A stretch of DNA of 64,000 nucleotides from Planctomycetes bacterium MalM25 (GTDB lineage: Bacteria > Planctomycetota > Planctomycetia > Pirellulales > Lacipirellulaceae), in contig CP036424.1 of assembly GCA_007745835.1 (NCBI GenBank), positions 4,203,968 to 4,267,967 on the forward strand, in the 5' to 3' direction. A model generated the notes under the pieces. The model was not told the origin of the DNA and made no database searches. It saw only the letters and a list, made by a program, of their open reading frames with translations. Of the stretch, positions 43,746 through 50,815 are shown in pieces. The position numbers were made by a program, and so were the translations under genes. The stretch's first letter is position 1; every line of letters starts with the position of its first letter.

Positions 43746-43903
43746 GAAGTGGGAATGGGGAATGGGGAAGTGGGAGTATCGTAGCAGAGCCGTGTTAGCG
43801 GGGAGCGAGGGGCCCGAAAGCTTAGCCCACCGCGGGCGACTCTCTGACATTCGTGGCTCGGGGTCCGATCTTTCCCACTTCCTCATTCCCACTTCCAACT
43901 TCG
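43746..43903. repeat. Inverted repeat built of GGGAATGGGGAA words
   Basis: Left arm GAAGTGGGAATGGGGAATGG + GGAAGTGGGA (43746-43775) and right arm TCCCACTTCCTCATTCCCAC + TTCCAACTTCG (43873-43903), imperfectly complementary over about 30 nt with a 97-nt loop. It fills the spacer between the VWA gene and the larger GTPase gene. Confidence 0.8.
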
Positions 43904-46198
43904 TCACGGCATCCCGGCCCCGCGCCGCAGGAGCCACTCGGCCGTCATCAATGCCGCGAAGACCAGCAGCACGGGCCACGTGTCGTAGAGCGTCGTCCGC
44001 GAAACGACCTCGCGGCGCTCGTCGGGCTCTTGCGAAGCGAGCTCCGCCAGCAGCGTGGGCAGCTCTTCGAGCGCCAGCGTGCGGCCCCCGTCTGCTTCGG
44101 TCGCGCGGGCGAGCCGCGAGAGCGTGTCGGGCTCGGCGCCGGGGCGTTCGAGCTCGAGATCGCGGCGGGGAACAAGGAAGCGCGACGCGGCCTCGCCGAT
44201 CGGCTCCTCGCCACGGTAGGCGGCGACCTCGATCGTGTAATCGCCCGGCCGTGCTGTGTCGAGGAAGACGCCCGGCGCGCGGACCGCGCCGGCGGGGAGG
44301 GGCAGTTCGACGGCGACGCCATCGGGCCGGATGACGCGGGCCTCGTAGCGGAGCGAGTCGACCGCGTTAGGGGCGTCCGCCTCCGCCAGCCGCACGCCCG
44401 CCGTCAGGTCGAGGCGCGACCCGGCCGGCAGCCGCCGCGACGCGAGGTCGAGCGTGACCGTGCTGTTCGGGTCGTCGTCCTTCTTGGCAAGCCAGAGCAT
44501 CACCTGCCGCCAGAACTGCTGGTGCGCCAGCCGATGCCCTTCCATCACCCACCGCCAGGTCGAGTCGCCCGCGAACGCAACCACTCGGCCAAGCCCGGGT
44601 TGGCCGACCACGAGCAGCGGCTCGGGCCGCGGCCCTTCGGCGACGGCGATCACCTGGGCGTTCGGCTTGAGCGTCGCGCCGAGGCGGTTCGCGCCGTCGA
44701 GCGGAGGGAGCTCAGACCAGGGGTTTCCGCCCTCCTCGCTCGCGAGTTGCACGATCGGGTGCCGCCCCGCCAGGCCGGCCGCGGGTCGCATCCGCAGCGG
44801 GCCGGGCAAGTGGACGTCCTCGCGCACGGGGCCGTCCAGCGGCTGGCGTTCGGCGCGGCCCGGGGTGATCGGCAGCACGCCGCCGAGGGTGTCGCGGTGG
44901 CCGCCGGGGCCGAAGCTCTGGCGTCCGCCAAGCATCGCCAAGCCGACGCCCGACTCGACCAGCGCCGACAGCGCCCGCCACGACGCACGATTGAGGCCTT
45001 CCGCGTCCACGTTGTCGAGCACCACGACTTCCACCTGCCCCGGCACAAACCGCTTGGTCAGGTCGCGACGTGCCGGCTTGTAGTTGATGGGGATGCGTTC
45101 GATCACCAAGTCGGGCGACGCCGCGAGCGACGAACGAACAAACCGCTGCTCAAGCCCCGAGGCGCCGCCGACGCGCGTGGCGCCGGCGAGGTAGAGCACC
45201 CGCACGCCCCCCTCGCGGACCGTGACGAAGCTGCTGACCGCGTTGTTGTCGATGAGGGTCTCCCCCTCCAGCGGATCGATCGCCAGCGAGACCTTCCACT
45301 CGCCCGCGGCGGGGGGGGCGTAGCGGAGCGTGACCGGGTAGGCGCCGACGCCCGGGCGGACGACGACCTGCGCGGCGTCGACCGGCTCCAGGCGGCCCTC
45401 GGCGTCTTCCCAAAGGAGCTGCACGCGGACCGAGCGGTTCGGGAAACCGCCCACCCGCACGACGGCGCTCACGTCGAGCGGCGCGCCGGCGAACGCCGTG
45501 TCGCTGACCACCAGGTCGTCGAGCGCCACGTCGGGCCGGTCGGCCGCCGCCCGGTCGCCCACCGGCACGGCGTAGAACGGCGCGCCGTCGGCCGCCAGCG
45601 TCGCCGCGAGCGACAGGGGCGCCGCGTCGCGCGGGGGCGTGGCGCGCTGCGCGCCATCGCTCATCACCACGACGCCCGACAGGACGCCGTCGCTCCCCTC
45701 GCCGCGTGAGGCGTTGAGGGCGTCGGACAGGGCGGCGCCGATCGCTGTCTCCTCGCCGACCGGTCCCGCTTCCGGCCAAGCGAGCCGGCCCCCTTCCAGG
45801 GCGATCGGGCGGAGCGTTCGGTCGAACAGGAAAGGGCGGATGTCTTGCTTATCGGCCAGTCGGTTGAGCGCCGCGCTGCTCGAATCGAGCAACCGCCGCG
45901 TCGCGTCCCAGCGCGAATCGCCGTCGAGCGCGTCCTCGACCGTCATGCTCTGCGACGCGTCGAACAGCATCACCAGCGTCGGCCGCAGCAGCTCGGTGCG
46001 GACCCGGATCAGCGTGGGGCGGAGCCAGGCGAACAGCAGGGCGAGGACCGCCACGGTTCGCAGGATCTGCAAGATCCGCTGCTTGCCGGGCGACAGGCCG
46101 ATTGCGCGGGGGGGCAAGACCCACGGCGCGAGCAGCATCAGCGCAGCGACGATCGTCGTGAACCACGCGCCGCCGACCGGATCGAGGGTCCATTCCAT
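43904..46198 (-). CDS. VWA / glutamine amidotransferase-like membrane protein
   Basis: 764 residues. Two N-terminal transmembrane helices (about 12-30 and 45-60) are followed by a von Willebrand factor A domain with MIDAS sequence DASQS (80-84). The middle region has Ig-like beta segments (VRVQLLWEDAEGRLEPVDA). It then contains VVVLDNVDAEGL ... LVESGVGLAMLGGRQSFGPGG, the amidotransferase-like fold found in this planctomycete family. A final transmembrane helix (about 738-756, WPVLLVFAALMTAEWLL) ends the protein. It is coupled to the BatA-like gene (TGATG overlap). Role within MoxR systems is not known in detail. Confidence 0.88.
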   Translation of the reverse strand: MEWTLDPVGGAWFTTIVAALMLLAPWVLPPRAIGLSPGKQRILQILRTVAVLALLFAWLRPTLIRVRTELLRPTLVMLFDASQSMTVEDALDGDSRWDATRRLLDSSSAALNRLADKQDIRPFLFDRTLRPIALEGGRLAWPEAGPVGEETAIGAALSDALNASRGEGSDGVLSGVVVMSDGAQRATPPRDAAPLSLAATLAADGAPFYAVPVGDRAAADRPDVALDDLVVSDTAFAGAPLDVSAVVRVGGFPNRSVRVQLLWEDAEGRLEPVDAAQVVVRPGVGAYPVTLRYAPPAAGEWKVSLAIDPLEGETLIDNNAVSSFVTVREGGVRVLYLAGATRVGGASGLEQRFVRSSLAASPDLVIERIPINYKPARRDLTKRFVPGQVEVVVLDNVDAEGLNRASWRALSALVESGVGLAMLGGRQSFGPGGHRDTLGGVLPITPGRAERQPLDGPVREDVHLPGPLRMRPAAGLAGRHPIVQLASEEGGNPWSELPPLDGANRLGATLKPNAQVIAVAEGPRPEPLLVVGQPGLGRVVAFAGDSTWRWVMEGHRLAHQQFWRQVMLWLAKKDDDPNSTVTLDLASRRLPAGSRLDLTAGVRLAEADAPNAVDSLRYEARVIRPDGVAVELPLPAGAVRAPGVFLDTARPGDYTIEVAAYRGEEPIGEAASRFLVPRRDLELERPGAEPDTLSRLARATEADGGRTLALEELPTLLAELASQEPDERREVVSRTTLYDTWPVLLVFAALMTAEWLLRRGAGMP

Positions 46199-48360
46199 CA
46201 GGCGGCCGCCCCCTCGTTCGCTTCACCCTCGGCGTTGCGGTAGTAGCGGTTGCTGACCCACTGCTCGCCGATCAGGGCCGCCGCTGCCGCCAGCAGCACC
46301 CAGCCGTACAGCTCGCGGCCGACACGCCCCAGGTCGATCGCGGACGCGAGGGCCTCGCCCCCGCGGATCAGTTCGATCTCCCCGCCGCCGAGCGACTCGC
46401 GCAGCTCATCCACATCGACCCGTTGCAAACGCCCCGCGTCGGCGGCGAGGTTCACCACGAATCGGCGATCGACCTCGGCGCCCGCCTCGAGCCGGTACGC
46501 GCCCGGCCCGGTCGCCGAGGGGATCGACAGCTCGCCGCGTCCGGGCGGGACGGTCTGGCGGAGGGCGTCGCCGCCGGGGGTGCGGAGCACGTAGGCGGGC
46601 GTCTCGACGCCGGCGGGCAGCGGCACGACGACCGGCTCGCCGGCGGTGTAATCGAGGCGCGTCTCCGCGGCGCCGGTGAGGTAGTCGGACAACGACCTTG
46701 CGAGGAGGACAAAAGGCCACGGGTCGTCGCCGGTCGGCAGCAGGTTCCACGGGTCGGGCCCGTCGAGCCGATCGCTCACGCTCGTTGTCATCACGACGAC
46801 ACGCCCCCGGCCCAACTGTCGCTCGACGATCGCCGGCCCGCCGTCGGCGTAGCGGGCGACCACGGCGGCGCCCTCGACCGGCTCATCAAGCTCCCAACGC
46901 TGCAACACCGGGAACGCCTGCCAGAAGATCCTCTCCGCGTACGGCGCGAGGGGGCGAATCGCCGGGTGGCTGAACGAGGTCGGTTTCAGGTAGGTCTCGT
47001 CGCGCGAGCGCCAGACAAGCTTGGCGGGCAGCACGGTCTGGGCGTTCGGCGCGTTGAACGCGTCGAGCGTCGCCTCGCGACCCAGGAAGACCCCCACCCC
47101 TCCGCCCCCCGCGGCGACGTCGTACAGCTTGCTCCAGCCGCGGCCCCGCTCGACGGTCGATGGCGGGTCGAGCAGCACGACGGCGTCGTAATCAACGAAC
47201 GTCCGCCGCGCCCAGCCGTCGTAGGTGACCACCTCGGTCTCGAACCGCCGCACGGCGCCGGCGCGGGTGACCGCGGGGTCGATCGCGTAGCGATAGAAGA
47301 CGGCGTCCTCCTCGCGCGGCGCGGCGATCAGGATCGTGCGGGGGCGTCGCACCTCGACGGCGAAATGTCGCACGTCGTCCCCCGGCGAGGCGTCGCCGGC
47401 GACGACGCGGACGAAGCCGGTCGTGAAGCCCTCCTCGAGTCCGCTGACCTGGAAGTCGATCGGGCTGGTCGACTCGGGTTCGATCAGCCGCTCGTCGCGC
47501 TTGATCGGCCCGTTGTCGCCGTCGATCCAGAGCTGCACCGCGAGCGGCTTGGTCCACGCGCCGGTCCGGTGGAGCGTCGCGCTCAGGTCGAGCGGCTCAC
47601 CGACCGCGAGCGACTCGCTGCCCAAACGGAGGCTCTCGATCGCCGCGTTCCGAGGATCGGCGGCGCCGACGTCGACCAGCCGCAACGCCACGCCGGGGTG
47701 CGTTTCGAGGGCGGTCGCGACCTGCCGGCGTGTCGCTTCGTTCCAGGCGCCGACCGACAAGTCGGTGAAGACGTACGCCTCGCGGCGTGAGGCGGGCGTC
47801 TCAGCGAGACGGTCGATTGCGTCGCTCACCACGGCGCCGAGCGGGCGGGCCGCGGGCGACACGCGCATCCGTTCGACCCGCAGCGCGGCCGACGCCGGAT
47901 CGAGCCGCCCCGCCCCGCCGCCGGGCGAACGGTCGGCGAGCACCACGGGCGTGTCTTCGGGCAGGCGATCGAGCAGCGGCTCAATCATCTCTTGGGCCTC
48001 GTCGAGGCGCGACCGGTTGCGGCTCTCGTACGCGGCGTTCGGGCCGTTGTCGATCGCCAGCGCGATCGCGATCCCGACACCCGCGGGGCCCTCACCGGCG
48101 GGTCCGTCGCCTGCCGACGGCGGCTTGAGGAGGGGGCGCGCCAGGGCGGTGGCCAGCAGCGCGAGCAGCAGGCAGCGCAGCGCGAGCAGCACCCAGCGGC
48201 GCAGCTTCAGCTGGCTCTCGGTCTTGTGGCGGTTCCGCTTCAGCAACCTGAGCGCCGGGAACTCGACCCGCACCGGCTCACGCCGACGGCGCAAGTGCAG
48301 CGCGATCGGGATGCCGATCAGCAAGACGCCGGCGAGCAGGAATGGTGAGAGGAACGCCAT
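46198..48360 (-). CDS. BatA-like N-terminal double-transmembrane protein
   Basis: 720 residues. MAFLSPFLLAGVLLIGIPIALHL is the start of the BatA/TIGR02226 domain, followed by RREPVRVEFPALRLLKRNRHKTESQLKLRRW and a second helix (LLALRCLLLALLATALA). A large exported region follows with a degenerate VWA-like domain and a segment around residues 360-480 with AVVLLDPPSTVERG, also amidotransferase-like. The C-terminal helix LYGWVLLAAAAALIGEQW anchors the end. It belongs to the MoxR-DUF58 system. The spacer to DUF58 (128 nt) carries an inverted repeat. Confidence 0.88.
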   Translation of the reverse strand: MAFLSPFLLAGVLLIGIPIALHLRRRREPVRVEFPALRLLKRNRHKTESQLKLRRWVLLALRCLLLALLATALARPLLKPPSAGDGPAGEGPAGVGIAIALAIDNGPNAAYESRNRSRLDEAQEMIEPLLDRLPEDTPVVLADRSPGGGAGRLDPASAALRVERMRVSPAARPLGAVVSDAIDRLAETPASRREAYVFTDLSVGAWNEATRRQVATALETHPGVALRLVDVGAADPRNAAIESLRLGSESLAVGEPLDLSATLHRTGAWTKPLAVQLWIDGDNGPIKRDERLIEPESTSPIDFQVSGLEEGFTTGFVRVVAGDASPGDDVRHFAVEVRRPRTILIAAPREEDAVFYRYAIDPAVTRAGAVRRFETEVVTYDGWARRTFVDYDAVVLLDPPSTVERGRGWSKLYDVAAGGGGVGVFLGREATLDAFNAPNAQTVLPAKLVWRSRDETYLKPTSFSHPAIRPLAPYAERIFWQAFPVLQRWELDEPVEGAAVVARYADGGPAIVERQLGRGRVVVMTTSVSDRLDGPDPWNLLPTGDDPWPFVLLARSLSDYLTGAAETRLDYTAGEPVVVPLPAGVETPAYVLRTPGGDALRQTVPPGRGELSIPSATGPGAYRLEAGAEVDRRFVVNLAADAGRLQRVDVDELRESLGGGEIELIRGGEALASAIDLGRVGRELYGWVLLAAAAALIGEQWVSNRYYRNAEGEANEGAAA

Positions 48361-48382
48361 GTGGCGGTTAACAAGCGGTTGT

Positions 48383-48478
48383 GTTTGTAGGAGGCGTCTC
48401 CTGACGCCGATAGCGGTGGGTCAGCCGTTGTCGTTCCGATGCCGTTATCGGGGTCGGGAGACCCCTCCTACAGCAAAC
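48383..48478. repeat. Inverted repeat between BatA-like and DUF58 genes
   Basis: Left arm GTTTGTAGGAGGCGTCTCCT + GACGCCGATAGCGG (48383-48416) and right arm CCGTTATCGGGGTCGGGAGA + CCCCTCCTACAGCAAAC (48442-48478), complementary with several bulges around a 25-nt loop. The left arm contains its own small hairpin (AGGCGTCTCCTGACGCC). Confidence 0.85.
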
Positions 48479-48488
48479 GCTTTCTGCT

Positions 48489-49412
48489 TCAACCGCGGCG
48501 GCGGCGTTGCACCAAATACTCCGTCAGTGCCCGGTCGAACGGCATCCCCGTGTCGAGCGGCACGTAGTCGACGCCCGACTCGGCGCACTCGCGGCGGTAG
48601 GTCTCTCGGAACGCCTCGACCGATTCGCGGTAGTCGGCGCGGAAGCCGTCGGCGTCGAGTTCCAGGCGCTCGCCCGTCTCGGGCTCCTCGAAGTCGGTCA
48701 GCCCGCGGAACGGGAACGTGACCTCCGCCTCGTCGAGCACATGAAACAGAATGACGTCGTGCCCGCCGTGCCGGAGGCGGCGGAGCGACTTGAGGACGGG
48801 CTCCTCGTCGGTGAGCAGGTCGCTGAAGACCATCACGAGGCTGCTGTGCCGCAGCATCGCGGCGAGCTGCGTGAGCCCCGCGGCGATGTCGGTCTCCCCC
48901 GCCGGCTTGAGGCCCGCGAGCAGGGAGAGGAGCGTCGCCAACTGGGTCCGCTTGCTCTTGGGCTGTAGCGAGTGCTTGATCTTCTCGTCGAACGCCACGA
49001 GGCCGACCGGGTCCTGCTGCCCGATCATCAGGTACGCCAGCGCCGCGGCGAGGCAGATCGAGTAGTCGAACTTGGTGAGGCCTTCCGTCCCCTTCCTCTT
49101 CGAGGACACGGGGTCGCCGCCGTACCCCATCGACCGGCTGAGGTCCATCGCCAGGTAGCCGGTGATGTTGGTCTCGGCCTCGAACTTCTTGACGTAGTAG
49201 CGGTCGGTCTTCGCGTAGGCGAGCCAGTCGATGTCCTTCGGGTCGTCCCCCTGCGCGTACTTGCGGTGCTCGGAGAACTCGACCGAGTAGCCGTGGAACG
49301 GGCTCGCGTGCAGCCCCTGCAGGTACCCCTTCACGATGAACTGCGCGCGCAGATCGAGCCGCTTGATCTGGCGGATGACGTCGGGCTTGAGGTAGCTCTC
49401 GGCAGCTGGCAT
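48489..49412 (-). CDS. DUF58 domain protein (MoxR partner)
   Basis: 307 residues. LQGLHASPFHGYSVEFSEHRKYAQGDDPKDIDWLAYAKTD holds the DUF58 signature GxSxEFxExRxYxxGDDxRxIDWxxxART. It is followed by a VWA-type MIDAS, DLSRS (90-94), and ATLLSLLAGLKPAGETD. DUF58 proteins work with MoxR ATPases, probably as the client-side partner. No membrane segment is seen. It lies 102 nt after moxR with an inverted repeat between. Confidence 0.93.
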   Translation of the reverse strand: MPAAESYLKPDVIRQIKRLDLRAQFIVKGYLQGLHASPFHGYSVEFSEHRKYAQGDDPKDIDWLAYAKTDRYYVKKFEAETNITGYLAMDLSRSMGYGGDPVSSKRKGTEGLTKFDYSICLAAALAYLMIGQQDPVGLVAFDEKIKHSLQPKSKRTQLATLLSLLAGLKPAGETDIAAGLTQLAAMLRHSSLVMVFSDLLTDEEPVLKSLRRLRHGGHDVILFHVLDEAEVTFPFRGLTDFEEPETGERLELDADGFRADYRESVEAFRETYRRECAESGVDYVPLDTGMPFDRALTEYLVQRRRRG

Positions 49413-49429
49413 GGACAGATAAGGAGATG

Positions 49430-49515
49430 GACAGGATCACAGGATTGAGCAGGATCGACCAGATCGTGTTGCACAGGCTTCATCCTGTCGATCTTGCCGA
49501 TCCTGTTATCCTGTC
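49430..49515. repeat. CAGGAT-rich inverted repeat between moxR and DUF58
   Basis: Left arm GACAGGATCACAGGATTGAG + CAGGATCGACCAGATCG (49430-49466) and right arm CATCCTGTCGATCTTGCCGA + TCCTGTTATCCTGTC (49481-49515). Each arm is made of CAGGAT words. The outer 8 nt pair exactly (GACAGGAT / ATCCTGTC). The moxR stop codon shares the last base of the right arm. Confidence 0.85.
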
Positions 49516-50549
49516 TAGTTACTGAACTTCGGGATCTCGGGCGTCGGCACGGTCTCCAATAACCGCCCGACGATGTCCTCGGTCGTCATCCCCTCGGCCT
49601 GCGCCTGGAAGTTGGCGCCGACGCGGTGACGTAAGACGGGCAGCGCGATCTTCTGCACGTCCTCGATCGCGACGCTGAAACGCCCGTCCATCGCGGCGAT
49701 CGCCTTGCCGCCTTGGATCAGGAACTGCCCGGCGCGGGGGCCGGCGCCCCAGTCGACCAGGTCGCGGACGAAGTCGGGCGCGTCGTCGGACTTGGGCCGC
49801 GTCGCGCGGACCAGTGCGGCGGCGTACTTGATCACGTACTCGCTCACGGCGACGCTCGTCACGAGCTTCTGCACGTTGAGGATCGCTTTGGTGCTGAGCA
49901 CCTTGCTGACCTCGGGACGCTCGCCCCGCGTGGTGGCCGCGAGGATCTGCTCCTCTTCGGCTTGGGTCGGGTAGTCGATCTTGATGTTGAACATGAACCG
50001 GTCGAGCTGCGCCTCGGGGAGCGGATAGGTCCCCTCCTGCTCGATCGGGTTCTGCGTTGCGATGGTGAAGAAGGGCTGCGGCAGGTCGTAGGTCGTCTGG
50101 CCGACGGTCACCTCGCGCTCCTGCATTGCTTGGAGGAGCGCGGCCTGGGTCTTCGGCGGGGTCCGGTTGATCTCGTCGGCGAGCAGCACGTTCGTGAAGA
50201 TCGGCCCCTCGACGAACTTGAAGTTCCGGCGGCCGGCGTCGTCCTCTTCCAGGACGTTGGTCCCCGTGATGTCCGACGGCATCAGGTCGGGCGTGAACTG
50301 CACGCGCTGGAACCGCAGGTCGAGGATCTGCGCGAGCGTGCTCACGAGGAGCGTCTTCGCCAGCCCCGGCACGCCTTCTAGCAGGCAGTGGCCGCGCGTG
50401 AAGATGGCGGCGAAGACCTGCTCGATCACCGCGTCCTGGCCGACGATGACCTTCTGCAACTCCTGCTGCATCACCCAGCGGTGCTGCGAAAACTCTTGCA
50501 GCACATCGCCCAGGTTGCGCGACTTGCCGGCGGTTGCCTCGGTGCTCAC
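49515..50549 (-). CDS. MoxR-type AAA+ ATPase
   Basis: 344 residues from GTG at 50549, which follows AGAAGAG. An ATG at 50636 in the same frame would add 29 residues that are encoded mostly by the inverted repeat upstream, so it is rejected. Walker A is GVPGLAKT (59-66); LADEINRTPPKTQAALLQAMQE is Walker B with sensor residues, and FFTIATQNPIEQEGTYPLPEAQLDRF is the MoxR signature. MoxR ATPases act as chaperones that activate partner VWA proteins. It heads the minus-strand array and is divergent from the DUF4159 gene. Confidence 0.95.
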   Translation of the reverse strand: MSTEATAGKSRNLGDVLQEFSQHRWVMQQELQKVIVGQDAVIEQVFAAIFTRGHCLLEGVPGLAKTLLVSTLAQILDLRFQRVQFTPDLMPSDITGTNVLEEDDAGRRNFKFVEGPIFTNVLLADEINRTPPKTQAALLQAMQEREVTVGQTTYDLPQPFFTIATQNPIEQEGTYPLPEAQLDRFMFNIKIDYPTQAEEEQILAATTRGERPEVSKVLSTKAILNVQKLVTSVAVSEYVIKYAAALVRATRPKSDDAPDFVRDLVDWGAGPRAGQFLIQGGKAIAAMDGRFSVAIEDVQKIALPVLRHRVGANFQAQAEGMTTEDIVGRLLETVPTPEIPKFSN

Positions 50550-50576
50550 GGCAGCTCTTCTCTCAGGGAAACGTTC

Positions 50577-50750
50577 GGAAGGGAGATAAGGGGACGATTG
50601 GGGATAAGGGGATGGCGTTATCTCAGGACGCGCCATGACGGCTGAAAAAGTTCAGTTCTTCAATAGAAGAGTAGAGCCCGTTCAGCGGTCTTGGTCCGGC
50701 CTGAGGAGGCGACATCCCCTTATCCCCAGGCATCCCCCGATCTCCCTTCC
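50577..50750. repeat. GGGGATAAGGGG-type inverted repeat upstream of moxR
   Basis: Left arm GGAAGGGAGATAAGGGGACG + ATTGGGGATAAGGGGATGGCG (50577-50617) and right arm GACATCCCCTTATCCCCAGG + CATCCCCCGATCTCCCTTCC (50711-50750), about 40 nt each, around a 93-nt loop. It covers most of the 266-nt region between the divergent moxR and DUF4159 starts, so the promoters must lie inside or beside it. Words related to it recur at 53192-53210 and 53492-53510. Confidence 0.85.
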
Positions 50751-50815
50751 TAAACATACGTAGCAATGGCGTAGACTAGTACTCTACCCCCCTTCGACCC
50801 GGCGGAGCGGCCCGG

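Noticed and set aside
40647-45709. Very long plus-strand open frames opposite the GTPase and VWA genes
   Set aside because: Composition is typical of antisense shadows, and the minus-strand genes have P-loop, DTPG, NKxD and MIDAS motifs.
50550-50636. Upstream ATG start for MoxR
   Set aside because: The extra 29 residues are translated mostly from the left arm of an inverted repeat and do not resemble MoxR N-termini. The GTG at 50549 has a Shine-Dalgarno sequence.
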